DNA from: Reticulitermes speratus
Taxonomy: Eukaryota; Arthropoda; Insecta; Blattodea; Rhinotermitidae
DNA length: 64,000 bases
Assembly: GCA_021186555.1 (NCBI GenBank)
Contig: JAJKFL010000042.1
Location: 19,320,521-19,384,520 of the forward strand
Direction of reading: 5' to 3'
The notes below the pieces were generated by a model. The model was not told the origin of the DNA. It ran no database searches and saw only the letters and a program-made list of their open reading frames with translations. Positions within the stretch are counted from its first letter, which is position 1, and the number at the start of each line of letters is the position of its first letter. Made by a program: the position numbers and the translations under genes. Of this stretch, positions 1 to 11,000 are shown one piece after another.

Positions 1-207
1 CTAGTCATCCGTAAAACAAAAAATTCTATTATATGCAACGGATTATTCCCTCGGTAACAAGACAGCAATTCTGCGTGTACTTCTTCCTAACGTCTTTCAG
101 AAGAGACAGATCAAGAAGCTGCGACGAGAATAGGAAATATAAGGCCGTGGAGAGTTTGTAGCAACAGAGTTAGTCGATAAGTATTCCGCCTTTTTTGGAA
201 CACGAAA
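1..207. other. Anonymous AT-rich DNA
   Basis: No gene, repeat or structured element is recognised here. Short open frames exist on the minus strand but show no known motif and no codon pattern that sets them apart. Confidence 0.5.
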
Positions 208-290
208 TTTGTGGGAGAGTTGGATTGGATTCATCTGCCTCGGGATAGGAAAAACTGGCGGGCTGTTGTGAACAAAGTAAAGACCTGCGG
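208..290 (+). pseudogene. RTE/BovB-like LINE, 3'-terminal coding scrap
   Basis: Read on the plus strand this stretch gives LDWIHLPRDRKNWRAVVNKV, a diverged form of the [20 protein letters not shown] peptide that ends the RTE-like LINE family also present at 15.4, 24.9 and 63.3 kb. Only the last ~27 codons are visible. The rest of the LINE is missing on the 5' side, and the usual VMNLRVP ending has decayed. This is a dead 5'-truncated copy. The family assignment rests on similarity to the other copies in the window plus recollection of the family. Confidence 0.6.
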
Positions 291-714
291 AAATCGTTGT
301 CACTAACTGAGCATCCAGCAGCTCCATGTTCTTTGACAGACGGGGCATTTCCCTGTTTAAAAGAGCCCACCACACTCTTAAGCCGTAATAATGCAGCCCA
401 TGTTTGTAATATAAGAATCGATGTCGTCACCTTTCTAATTTTTTACGTGCTCTATGTTCCCATATGCGTGAGATTTTGTGTTCTTTCTTTGGAACATAAC
501 TCAGCTTCCGATGGAGATACAACAGGAGGATCAAACGCTATCTGGAAGGACCATGTCTACTACATTCCAAACTGCGATGGGAAACGAGTTACTGATTGAT
601 CCGTAAATATAAGTGTTGCCAACTGTAAAAGGGAAATTAGATTAGTTTATGACAATTTTGAAAGAGGATGTCAATTTTCATAAAGTTAATGTTCGACAAG
701 AGAAAAAGGAGACA
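291..714. other. Anonymous DNA between two LINE scraps
   Basis: A frame of 100 codons is open on the plus strand across 297-599 but it has no recognisable motif. It is most likely chance, and nothing else is supported here. Confidence 0.45.
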
Positions 715-880
715 GTTGAATATCTGTGACAAGGAGACAGTTGGGGAGGGCATGGACTGGATTCGTCTGTATGTCTGTCTCGGAACAGGTTCGTGTGACG
801 CGGTGACCGGCCTAGCGTTCCATTAAAAGGAAGGTTCCTAATAAGTGAGGGACTGTCAACTTCGAAGTGAGGACTCTGCA
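715..880 (+). pseudogene. RTE/BovB-like LINE, 3'-end scrap
   Basis: The plus strand reads GEGMDWIRL at about 740-770, followed by a disrupted remainder, then CCATTAAAA and a region corresponding to the LINE 3' UTR (compare 63385-63475). It is a second decayed end of the family seen at 208-290, in the same orientation. The middle of the peptide is disrupted by indels. Its proximity to the first scrap could mean two insertions or one rearranged copy. Confidence 0.55.
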
Positions 881-2319
881 GTTTGGAGTCAACCGACTTT
901 CAGAATGGAGCCGCCCCCAATCAGTAGTGCAATGTCCAGACTGTTAAATACACAATTTCCGAATCTCGTTCTACACGAAGTAAACACGCAGGTGTTATTT
1001 TTAAACAAATCCCATATATTTCTACTTTTTACTGCATACCCGTATGGATTTTTATTGCAGGCTTTTTGGTCTGTTTCAAATACAGCAGTCTCAAACGCTT
1101 ACAGCAGCAAGTACAATCTCTGTCCGTCAATTGCTGCTATCAGTCCTCTAGTGTACAGTTATGTACGTTCAGCCACTCTAGTTATGTAGATAAACACCAT
1201 AACAATGCAGCAACAAATAAACATTGTAAGTGAAGCTTGTACTGCAAATAAACAACAAAAAAGATTTTTTTTCCATGATAGGCACAGGAAATAATCTCAT
1301 ACACATGTGTATATACCTCGCGTGGCAATCTTTCTTTTTTCAGCAATGTTTTTTAAAATATTTTTTGTGTATTTGTACTGCAAGCTGTGTAATGTTCCCT
1401 GTGGCAGAGTTTTGTTGTGTGTCAAGGATCCTGACATGATAACTTTATACATACGAGATACTGTAATACTAATTTATATAGGTGGCGGTCCATATCGCAG
1501 CTACAGAGAACATGCTGTGAGCCGAAACTAGCCAGCCTACAATTTTCATTAGTTTGTGGTTTAAAACTGTGTCGACCACCACGAAATATACAGTCATTTT
1601 AAACACAGTCGTCTCTTAATCTTCTGAATATAAAATTCTATACTAATAACAAGATTATCATTTGACTATTCCTTGCATGAAGCATTGGCGATATGGAAAA
1701 TGGATTGAAAAAGCTGCTGGTTCCTTGTCCGTTTGATTTTATCGGTGAACCTATGTTGGAACTTCTAAATCAAAATGAGTATTGTACGTACGTTTACTTA
1801 AACAACCTGACAAAATGTAAAGCTGTAGCTGCTGTAAGCACTGCTTACAGCGCACACACTCGCAAGACGCCGGGACGTGTCCTGTTGAAGTTTTCAGCCC
1901 TTTGTTTACCAAAAACTAGCAACAAAGTTAAACTTACATAGACTTCCGGCGTAATGCAAAAGAACAAACATGCCCACAACAAATCCGCATACAAACAAGG
2001 AACAGGAAGACAGAAAAACAAGTTAGGAATTTTACTCGTACGTTAACAAGTTTTGGCGTGCTCTCTACTTTTCTTTAATTATCTTGAACTCTGCAATGCT
2101 AATGACGTGGTGAATTTTATATAAATTGTGGGTTTATTTTTCTTTACAACATTGTGTGTTTCGGATATCTTTTGCTCTGACAAGTGTTTAGCAAGTTGAG
2201 TTAAAAGTGTGCGTAGAAATTGTGTAGGTCTTCACTGAAGGCGCCCTTTATTCCTGTTCGATTTTAAATATAACTGAAATTGGTCAATAACTTTTAGTTT
2301 TACTCCATAACGTCATATT
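881..2319. other. Anonymous AT-rich DNA
   Basis: No recognised gene. Small open frames (for example ATG at 1693 to a stop at 1941, 82 codons) have no motif I know. A 10-bp perfect inverted repeat with a 1-nt centre (GCTGTAAGCA / TGCTTACAGC) lies at about 1830-1850. Confidence 0.45.
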
Positions 2320-2410
2320 CTATCAAAATCTGTTTAACGACTGTCCAGTTGTTTTATGGGTACAGACAAACGGACGGACAGACCGATTTTAATAGGCTCT
2401 CCATGGGGAT
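2320..2410. repeat. Dispersed insect repeat fragment with GACAGAC run
   Basis: The stretch runs from 'tatcaaaatctgtttaac' into 'acaaacggacggacagacc'. This arrangement (an 'atcaaaatcggtt' like phrase followed by CAGACAGA-type repeats) is a common tail of dispersed insect repeats. Similar GACAGAC motifs recur near 22625 and 53685. The class is not determined and the limits are approximate. Confidence 0.4.
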
Positions 2411-4394
2411 GCGGAAGCGCCTAGAAAGGAGAGATGAAAGGACCTTTGTGTGATTCCTGCACACTACCCTCTTTGCATGTAGATGGAATTAGTTTCTGCT
2501 ATCAGAGCGTGTTAACGGCTGCGGTGTGTTGTCCGACGTGGTGTCTGCTATTTATTCACTTCCATCCCTTGAATTGCGTTACATAATTATTTTTATCCCG
2601 CAAAAAGGAGTTTATTCATCGCCTGAGTGTATAAAAGTTAAGCGTGTTTCGAGCTTCCTGTTTGAGCAGACCAATTTTACGAGCTGGTATTCTTTCAGAA
2701 GTTCATAATATTACGAAACTGCGGGAATTTGTCTGCATAGGCGTGTGTATGATTTAAAGCAGTGAAGTGACAGCTAGCAGCTGACAAAAGTAATTTATAC
2801 AAACACCAGAAATTGCCAGGTTGTATACTTCTGCTTGACACATGCATATAAGTTATATTAATACAAACCTTCAGATATCACACTGCGCACTGCCAAAAAC
2901 AGGTTTTCTGTAGTTAGTAATTTAACACATAGAGAAATATTTCAAACAAAGTGTGTAGGTTACCTTAACCTTTATCAATACCGCAGAGGGAACTTCAAAT
3001 CTCGCAAAGACTGTAGAATTGAATGAGATGTCTGTGATATTGTCGAATTTTAAGATGCGTTCTCATGCCTGCCAAGCGCTTAATACAATAATCCATCTGT
3101 CTGTACTCACTAGAGTTTTCCTTGTGATTGGTTAATCACCACGTTATGAAGAGGTGCGGGGAATGGTGGTATATGTCCATGCATTTTCAGCCTCGGTATT
3201 AAACGCGGATGAACGGTCAGTTTCACGCAGTAACCGCTTTGCCTGCTCTTAGTCTCCGGTACTAATTGGTTAGGTGTGTGTGTGGGAGTCGGAGGCCATC
3301 TGTCCTCTATGGAGTAAGGAAAGACCTGTGCACTCCACAGAATTGAAGCTTGTTACGTAGGGCGTCCGGTCCGTGGCCTAGTCACTGTATTGTCTGAGAT
3401 ATCCTAGCTGTTCCACCTTCACAGTAGAGAAACATTAACAGTTCTCCTGCCTTGAAGATGGAGGCAGTATGTTCCTCCGAAACAGTGGATGTTGATAACT
3501 GCCTCACAGAAGAATGTAATTCGATTTAATTGTGTACTTCCTTTGTGTGGTGGATATGTTATTATATCTAAAGTGAACACTTTCCGACAAATACTATGTT
3601 AGGCCTATGTGCTATCCAGATTTTGCTCTGATGCTTACTGAAAAGTGACATAATTTATGACAAGCTTTTTTAAATTATTTTTAATGAGTGATTTACATCT
3701 GCTGTGTAATGTTATTGAAACATATTTTGTTGAAAAGATTTGGTCTTTTGATCTTTCAAAATCTTTACAGGTGGCGTCAAGGCTGGATGATTGATTAGCC
3801 ACGGTGATGAATTGGATCATAACGATGATATTATGTGCACAATATCACATTAGTGAGGCCGCAAAGAACAATAATGAAAATACAATACACTTTATGAAAG
3901 TACACCCGTCCTCTGCCATCTGGGTCCTTTTGTTCACTTCCATTAGCTAATCGTGACACGCAGCACGCAAGCCATTTCTTACCGCAGTCTTAATATTTCC
4001 TTTTTTGTTGTAGGGGTTGGACTTATCTGCTAACTGTTGATACCTTAACAAAGTCCTGCGTCTTGAATGATTGTGTTCTGATACTGATTTTGAACTTTAA
4101 ATCTTGTTTATATGCTTGGTTTTAAGGAAGAATAACCTCGTATATTCCTTAATCTGTGTACAGGCTACAGGATGAAAATAAATTCGTGTACTCGCTCACC
4201 ATAGCGTGATTCCTTATTAAACAATGTAATTCGAAAATGTTATACAACTTATGTACTGAGACGTTTAGTTTCCAAGATATACATCGCCATAAAATGGGGT
4301 AGCTTATTTCTCACCAATGTTATTTGTCACGGCGAGAAAGCGCGGTGTTGGGTGAATTCCAGCCACACAATGCACAAGGCTCAGCTTTGATAGA
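2411..4394. other. Anonymous DNA
   Basis: No gene is recognised. A short stretch near 3445-3505 ('cttgaagatggaggcagta', then 'ctccgaaacagtgg') resembles a phrase common in dispersed arthropod repeats and is faintly echoed near 56225-56290. No transposon ends were found. Confidence 0.45.
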
Positions 4395-4756
4395 GTGATC
4401 ATGGGATACACACGAAGAATACGGCGACATGCTGTTCATCCTCTATGACTGAAGCAGTCGAGCTGGTACAGCTGCACGATTAAGCGCGCTACGTTTCCTT
4501 GACCGACGTCAACCCGACACTAATGTGTTCGACAATTGCAGCAGCGTCTCCGTGAGCAGGGTGTGTTACACCCACTGCGCCTGCGTATGCAGGTAGCCTA
4601 TGGACTGTAGGGATACTAACCAACTAAGATGCCATAATTGCAGCTGCGAAAAGAGACTCGTGGAAGTCACGCTTCATCGCACTTGAAGTGGGTCCGAACC
4701 GAGGGTGCTTAAGTACATCTTGATCATCTGGATCTATACGACCTCGCGGAACGCAC
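4395..4756 (+). pseudogene. DUF4817-like helix-turn-helix relic, left part
   Basis: From ATG 4401 the plus strand shows, across shifting frames, pieces typical of the DUF4817 family of arthropod HTH/transposase-associated proteins: MGYT, EEYGDMLFI, FLDRRQPDTNVFDN, LQQRLREQGVL, and near the end IIAAAKRDSW-like and YDLA residues. Several indels and stops break it, so it is dead. The LTR retrotransposon at 4757-13831 interrupts it. Directly beyond the right LTR the plus strand continues with AHLFQDDRPVQL, which fits the next conserved stretch of the same family as I recall it. DUF4817 proteins are usually fused to or carried by mobile elements. No terminal inverted repeats were located. Confidence 0.6.
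4753..4756. repeat. Target-site duplication (left), GCAC
   Basis: GCAC directly precedes the left LTR and is repeated directly after the right LTR at 13832-13835. Four-base duplications are normal for Ty3/gypsy integrases. Confidence 0.9.
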
Positions 4757-5433
4757 TGTTGTGCCCGCCGCACTGGTAGCTTTCTGTTTTATGGCGGATC
4801 GGGCGGGGTAGGAAGCCGCACGGGGATGGTAATGAGTTGGCCAGGGGCAGCAGTACCTGGACCCGGTCACGCATTGTTATATTTTTCCCCCTGTACCTGC
4901 TCCGACAAATTCCTCGCTCTCTTGTCTGGATGGTTCTGCCGGGCAGTTGGTGTGTCGCACAGCTACAGAGAGGATCGTGGGGCTTGGACATCGGCGGTGC
5001 CATTTGGGCGAGAGCGTGAGTGTTTGCCGGTTTTTCTCTGTCTTTATTTTCTTTTTTGTTTTTCACTTTTTCACTTTTTTTGTTTCTTTGGGTTGTTTTG
5101 AACACCGCCCCGGACTGGCTCCCCCCGTCCCAGGGAGAGGGAAATAGTTATATACGAGGTAGTAAATAGATTGTAACCTAGGTGGACTGTGTTCGTCCCC
5201 TGTAGTGTCTTTTTTTTAGAGCCAATTAGTAATCTTGTCTTTTTTTTTATTATCTTTTATTGTTTTACTTTCATATTGTTTTATTAAAGTCATATTAGTC
5301 AGTTCGCGGCGTCTCATTTAGATAGGGGTCCCTCTCTCCTGAATTCCCCCCTCCCCTGTCCTACTGGGCCTGCCAACGGGTATCGGGGTCCCGCGAAGGT
5401 TACGGTAGCGGTAACTTTGGCGGCGACACAACA
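4757..5433 (+). repeat. 5' LTR (677 bp)
   Basis: Begins TGTTGTGCCC and ends CGACACAACA. Every block compared with 13155-13831 is the same. It contains long T-rich runs in its middle and an ATTAAA at 5283-5288, a plausible polyadenylation signal. Open frames inside the LTR occur in both copies and have no known motif. Confidence 0.95.
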
Positions 5434-5436
5434 AAT

Positions 5437-5450
5437 TGGTGGCAGCGGTG
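5437..5450 (+). promoter_or_regulatory. Primer binding site, tRNA-Leu type
   Basis: TGGTGGCAGCGGTG lies 3 nt after the 5' LTR. It is the complement of ...CACCGCTGCCACCA, which as I recall is the 3' end of the eukaryotic tRNA-Leu(AAG) with its added CCA. It would prime minus-strand DNA synthesis. Confidence 0.8.
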
Positions 5451-5929
5451 CGGGATATTAAATTCCGCACAGAATTTCGGACTCGCGTGCTTAGAAATTT
5501 TTGTTGGGATTACAGTGAATAACATATTATCGTTGGCTAGCCGGTAGGATTGTGGAATAGAATTGGCAAGGCATACAAGTGTTTGTGTATGTATTTATTT
5601 GTGTATGTTTAGAGAAGTGGTCTGTGTATATTGGTGTAACAAATTTGAAGTCCTCCTGATTCCATTGTTGCTGCAACCCGCGTTAACGGATTTAACTAAC
5701 TGTTGGTAATTTAATTTTTGGGGACGTATTGAGAGTTTGGTTGGGAAGATTAATGTTAGGCAGAATTTAGGGGTAAGATAAGATAGTAGATTTTGTGGCC
5801 GATATTCCTTAAACATTGTTAAATATTTAGTGGGGATGATTATTGTAGTGGTAGAGGTAAGGTGTTGTTAGTCGATCCCAGTTTGTATAGCCATATTATT
5901 TGATACACTTCGGAGTGATAAATCAAGAC
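5451..5929 (+). other. Retroelement 5' leader
   Basis: Untranslated leader between the primer site and the gag start. T-rich, with no long frame. It presumably holds packaging and translation signals, but none is identifiable by eye. Confidence 0.6.
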
Positions 5930-7006
5930 ATGTCGGAAGCATCCGAGATTGAATCCCTTCAACTGCAAATTGAGGAGTTGCGCTCGCAGCTGAATGCCCT
6001 TAGGATAGGCGAGGCCGCCAGCGTGCCGAGGGGGCAGAAGAAGGACGTTTCGCTCGTAGCCGGAATTCAAGACTGGTCGGGCGAAACAAAAGGGAAATCG
6101 GTCCACGAGTTTTTCTCTCAAATCGAAACCTTAGCGAAGGTTAGTGGGTGGACTGAGGTGGACAAATCTTTGATTGTAAAGGCGAAATTACAGGGTCTGG
6201 CTCTTCAATTTTTGAGTGGACGCGAAGAACTAGTGAGAGATGGATGTAGTTATGGAGACTTGAAGCAGGCATTGGTGGACAGGTTCAGTGATAAGCTACC
6301 GGACCAGTATTATTATACGAGACTGCAGGACGCTGCCCAAGGGAGAGATGAGAGCGCAGAAGAATTTGGTGACCGCTGTAGGAAATTGTGCCAGCGTACA
6401 ATTAGGAAGGTTCGAGATGAGGAAGTACAGAGGATTATTAATGAGGAGGCAGAGCGTAGACTCTTAGCCGCGTATATTCATGGGCTCAGGGGTGTAGTGG
6501 GACAGCAGGTCCAATTTCAGATGCCTAGTACGATGGAGCAAGCAGTTAGGCTAGCAGTTACAGTAGAGAATGCTGAGAAACACAAGCAGATGGTCGGGGG
6601 TTCGAGGAAGGTGTTTGCCAACAAAAAAGAAATACTAGTAGAATGCTATAGATGTAACCAACCGGGACATTATGCCAGAGATTGCCGGCAGGAACAGAGC
6701 TCGCGCCACCGGGAGAAGACTCGAGAGCAGGGTCAGAGTTATTATTGTAGGAATTCTAACGGTCGCGATGGGCAAGCTAATCAGGTAGGCAGAGGTAAAT
6801 TTAGTGGGCAATCTTCGCGAAACCCGGCAGAGAAACCACGGTACTTAGTGGAGGATTCTCGCCATTCTGGCTTGCAATGTTTTCATTGCCAAGAGTTTGG
6901 GCACCGGCGACGGGATTGTCCAAAATTGTCGTCTCAGTACCCAAATGGCCAGGGTTCGACGTACCGGTCCCTAACGTCGAGCCGCCAACAGAGGGCAAGG
7001 AAGTAG
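5930..7006 (+). CDS. gag: Gag (capsid-nucleocapsid) of the gypsy element
   Basis: A 358-codon frame from the first ATG (MSEASEIESL). An upstream extension to 5900 would start at TTG and is not used here. The N-terminal third has a predicted coiled-coil-like stretch (IESLQLQIEELRSQLNAL). The middle (about residues 50-215) has the look of a gypsy capsid region (FFSQIETLAK...WTEVDKSLIVKAKLQG). Two CCHC zinc knuckles follow: CYRCNQPGHYARDC (about 239-252) and CFHCQEFGHRRRDC (about 317-330), separated by a basic, Gln-rich linker. It should assemble the virus-like particle and bind element RNA. Its end overlaps the protease frame, as in families that make pro and pol by ribosomal frameshifting. Confidence 0.93.
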   Translation: MSEASEIESLQLQIEELRSQLNALRIGEAASVPRGQKKDVSLVAGIQDWSGETKGKSVHEFFSQIETLAKVSGWTEVDKSLIVKAKLQGLALQFLSGREELVRDGCSYGDLKQALVDRFSDKLPDQYYYTRLQDAAQGRDESAEEFGDRCRKLCQRTIRKVRDEEVQRIINEEAERRLLAAYIHGLRGVVGQQVQFQMPSTMEQAVRLAVTVENAEKHKQMVGGSRKVFANKKEILVECYRCNQPGHYARDCRQEQSSRHREKTREQGQSYYCRNSNGRDGQANQVGRGKFSGQSSRNPAEKPRYLVEDSRHSGLQCFHCQEFGHRRRDCPKLSSQYPNGQGSTYRSLTSSRQQRARK

Positions 7007-8076
7007 GGTTGTCACACGTGGATTCCACTGGGTTGGAACTTCTGTTAGAGATTGAGGTTGAGGGGAAGCCTCATTTGGTGTTAGTTGATTCAGGAGCCAG
7101 CCTAAGTGTGATGAAACCAGGAATTAGTAGTTCCGAATTACAACCTACTCAGACAGCCGCTAGAGGGATCACGGGGAATAAGTTAAAGGCAGCCGGAACT
7201 CAAAATATAATATTCCGGGTGGGTAAGAAGACTTTTAGACACGACTTTTTAATTGCTCCGTTAGAGGTAGAGTATAGTGGCATACTAGGCGTCGATGTCC
7301 TTAGACGGATGGAGGCAAGGGTCGATTTAAGAACCAGTACACTAGTTCTAGCGAGGACTAGTCACCGATTGTCAGGACAGGAGGTAGAGCGGTGTGCATT
7401 AATTCATCGCCAACCACAGGCTGTTCGGGAAGCGTCGGGGACGGGCCTGATCACCCCGGAAACGACAAGACCCGTAGCTTCAGTGGAAACACCCATCCCA
7501 GGGTTGAACTCGGGAGGATCCGACATTGGTAGCTGGGACGTTGTGGCCTCAGGACCGGTCGTCCTTCCTCCGTTGTCTCAAGGAATAGTTGTAGGAAAGT
7601 TGAGAGGCAGGAATAAGGTAGATGTACCGCGGGAAATATTGGTAGAGCCCGTAGAAATAGGAACGCCGGGGGCGTATGTGGCTCGAGTGGCGAGCCGGTT
7701 CTATACTCAGGAGGAGTTAGACAGGTTACGTGACCTAGAGGAAAGGTCAGAGGTGAGGACTGGTACCAGTGAAGATACAGGTATAGGGACAGTGAATGCT
7801 GACAAGGTTAGCAGCGGTAGTAAAGTTATGTCATTACAGAATAGTGCAAGCAATGCCGCCAGGTATTGTGTCCTTAAGGTACTGAATACTAGCCGCCAAC
7901 ATTTAGAGATTGGGAAGCACGTAAAAATAGGTACTGCAGAGGCCCTTCTGCCGTGCGCACCCAGGGTGTCAAGGTTCGACTCCCGAAGCCCGGGGGCGGG
8001 AGAGACCTCAGCTTACAGGGTGAATTTAATTAGGGGAATAATGCGGAGGAGTTGGCGGAAGTTCAAGCCGAGTTAG
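6877..8076 (+). CDS. Protease frame (Pro) of the gypsy element
   Basis: This frame overlaps the 3' end of gag and the 5' end of pol. The start given is only the first ATG in the open frame. The product is probably made as a Gag-Pro fusion and not from this ATG. The aspartic protease core shows LVDSGAS (about residues 69-75, catalytic D71 with the DSGA motif) and the partner ILGVD (about 136-140). The C-terminal 200 residues have no motif I recognise and may be a linker before RT. It would cleave the polyprotein during particle maturation. Confidence 0.88.
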   Translation: MFSLPRVWAPATGLSKIVVSVPKWPGFDVPVPNVEPPTEGKEVGLSHVDSTGLELLLEIEVEGKPHLVLVDSGASLSVMKPGISSSELQPTQTAARGITGNKLKAAGTQNIIFRVGKKTFRHDFLIAPLEVEYSGILGVDVLRRMEARVDLRTSTLVLARTSHRLSGQEVERCALIHRQPQAVREASGTGLITPETTRPVASVETPIPGLNSGGSDIGSWDVVASGPVVLPPLSQGIVVGKLRGRNKVDVPREILVEPVEIGTPGAYVARVASRFYTQEELDRLRDLEERSEVRTGTSEDTGIGTVNADKVSSGSKVMSLQNSASNAARYCVLKVLNTSRQHLEIGKHVKIGTAEALLPCAPRVSRFDSRSPGAGETSAYRVNLIRGIMRRSWRKFKPS

Positions 8077-11000
8077 AGCGGAGGTTAGCTCACTTGGGTA
8101 TAGAGGAAAGGCAGACTTTAATGCCAGTTATAAATGAGTATGTGGACCTGTTCTGCAATGACAGGAAAGGGGTGCTACCGTGCACCACCCGGGGGTTTCA
8201 TGAGATTAGGACAGGGGACGCCCTGCCGATTAAGAAGAATCCATATCGTGTACCGTATGCGCTGCGTGAAGAAATGAAGACACAGCTGGATGAAATGTTA
8301 AGGAAAGGAGTCGTTACTCCTTGCGCATCACCGTGGGCCGCGCCTGTCATACTGGTGCCGAAGAAATCAGCTGATGGCACCCAAAAGTATAGATTTTGTA
8401 CGGATTTTAGGGGCTTAAACTCTGTAACTACTATTCCAGTTTACCCCATACCAGACATTAAAAGTAACCTCTCCCTCATGGCCGGAAGTAAATACTTCAC
8501 AGTGCTGGATATCGAGAACGCCTACTGGAACATACCCATTAAAGAAGAAGACAAAGATAAGACTGGGTTCGTAACTCCCTTTGGTAGTTTCAGGTATGAA
8601 AAAATGGCTTTTGGTCTAGCGGGCGCACCCGCTACATTTTCAAAAGTGATGGACGCCGTGTTGTTGGGCTTGCGAGACGTGGAATGCTTGGTTTATTTGG
8701 ACGATATATTGATATTCAGTGCCACCATAGAGGAACACGCTCGTCGAATGAGATCAGTTTTTAATCGCATCCGAGAGGCCAACTTTAAATTAGGGGTAGC
8801 CAAGTGCACATTTGCAGCTCCCAAGGTGGTATATTTAGGTCATGTTTTAAGCAAGGAAGGCGTGAGCCCGGATCAAAGCAAAGTTACAGCTATATGGAAT
8901 TTTCCCAGACCTAAGACGGTCCGAGATGTGAGAGCCTTCTTGGGTTTGTCCGGATACTATAGATCCTTCATTAAGGAATACGCCGCCATTAGTCGGCCCT
9001 TGACACACCTAACTCGGAAAGAGGAAAAATTTGAATGGTCTGAGAATCAGCAACTTTCCTTTGATAAGTTAAAGGCTGCACTTACGTCAGACTCGGTTTT
9101 GGCACACCCGAGATTTGATTTGCCATTTATAGTGAGCTGTGATGCTTCTAATTATGCAATCTCAGCCATACTTAGTCAGCTTCAGAACGGTAAGGAGCGA
9201 CCCATTAGTTTTGCTAGCAGGATGTTAAATAAGGCTGAGAAAAATTATAGCACCACCCACAAGGAATTACTAGCAGTTGTATTTGGCACTCAGGTCCATA
9301 GATGCTATCTCTATGGGAGAAAATTCAAAATTGTAACCGACCACGCAGCTTTGAAATGGCTGATAACTGTGAAAAATCATCAGTGTGCCCGGCTAACAAG
9401 ATGGGTCTTGAAACTGGCTGAATATGAATTTGAGATTGAGCACAAACCGGGAAAAAGGCATGTGAATGCTGACTGTTTGTCACGGCACATTGCCACTATG
9501 AGACCGGAAGGAGTGACCCCGAAGGGAATAAATGACCCTTCCGAAATAGAGCTGACTCGAGAAGTTGTATTTGCAGAACAACGCAGGGACCCATATTGTA
9601 AAGAGCAGATAGAAAATACCGAAGCAGGACAGGAATTGGGCTTCGTGATAAGTGCTGATGGACTGTTGTATCAGGGCGAGATACTGGATGGAGCGAAGTT
9701 GGTTGTACCCGAAACGTTGACTCAGCCGGTCATTCAGATGCACCATGATAAGGTGTTTGCGGGACACCAAGGGATTAAAAGGACTAGGGATTTATTAAAG
9801 TTGCACTATTTCTGGCCGAATTTGAACAGGGATGTTGAGAAATATGTGAAGGAGTGTGAGTCATGTGCCAAGTTCAAGGTTGGGAGGAACCCAACCGCCC
9901 CTCTTGGAGAGTTACCAGAGACCAGCTTCCCGTTCGAATTAACATTTATAGATATTTGTGGTGCCTACCCGGAAACAAGGCGGGGAAATCGGTATCTACT
10001 TACTTTTATTGACCATTTTAGTCGGTACCCGGAGGCGATTCCCATTCCGCGACAGGATGCGCCGACGGTAGCTCGGGCCTTGGTCACGGAGGTCTTTACG
10101 AGGTTAGGTTGTCCTGAGACCATCGCTTCGGATAAAGGAACCAATTTTATGTCCGAGCTTTTTCAAGAAATGTGCAAACTCCTGAATGTCAAGAGGATTA
10201 ACTCAACATCCTTTAACCCCCAAATGCAAGGGAAGGTTGAGAAATTCCACTTGGGGCTCAACCAGACGATGAGTCATTATGTCAATAAGTACGGAAATGA
10301 CTGGGATGACTTTGTAAGTTATGCGTTAATGGCTCACCGCGCGGTGCCCCACTCTATCACCAGACATAGTCCATTTTACTTATTGTATGGTCGGGAGATG
10401 CGCCTCCCTACAGAAGACGATTTGACAACCGAGAAATTTGTTAGGACGGACTATGGTAGCAACCGAGATTCAGTCCAACATCACTTGGAAACGTTGGCCG
10501 ACCGCCTCAGAGAAGCTTATCAGGTGGTTAAAGAAAACAACAGGATTGCCAGAGAAAGGCAGAAAGATTACTACAACCAAGGGACAAAACTCATCACTTT
10601 CCAGCCAGGCGACATGGTATACCTGAGGGAGATGGTGAAGAGCAAAAAGAGATGCGCGAAGTTTAGAATTAGATGGAAAGGTCCGTACGAGGTCATTCGG
10701 CGTTTGTCCGACCTAAATTACTTGGTGAAATTGTCAAGGACCAAAGAAGTTGTTGTTAATGTGAATAAGATGAAGAGGTGCGTACGAGAGGCCGCCTTGC
10801 GACAGGCGACTACGCAACAGAGTAAGCGCGACATGGCGGAGAACGAACTGGACACATTAGAAATGTATGGTACAAGATACACTAGACGGGACTCACCGAC
10901 ATCTCTTTTAGCTACATCCGAGATGGGAGATACCGAGGAACAAACTCAGGACCCTAACTGGGAACCCACCACTCATTACCGCACTCGGACTTCCAATTAT

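Noticed and set aside
845-1189. 114-codon open frame
   Set aside because: It does not begin with ATG, has no motif, and overlaps a LINE 3' scrap at its start.
1693-1941. 82-codon ATG frame that could be a small gene or exon
   Set aside because: No motif, no recognisable splice context and no homologue that I recall. Chance is more likely.
4826-5101. Hydrophobic open frame ending in CFSLFHFFCFFGLF, repeated at 13140-13499
   Set aside because: It lies within the LTR and is created by the T-rich stretch. The duplication is simply the two LTR copies.
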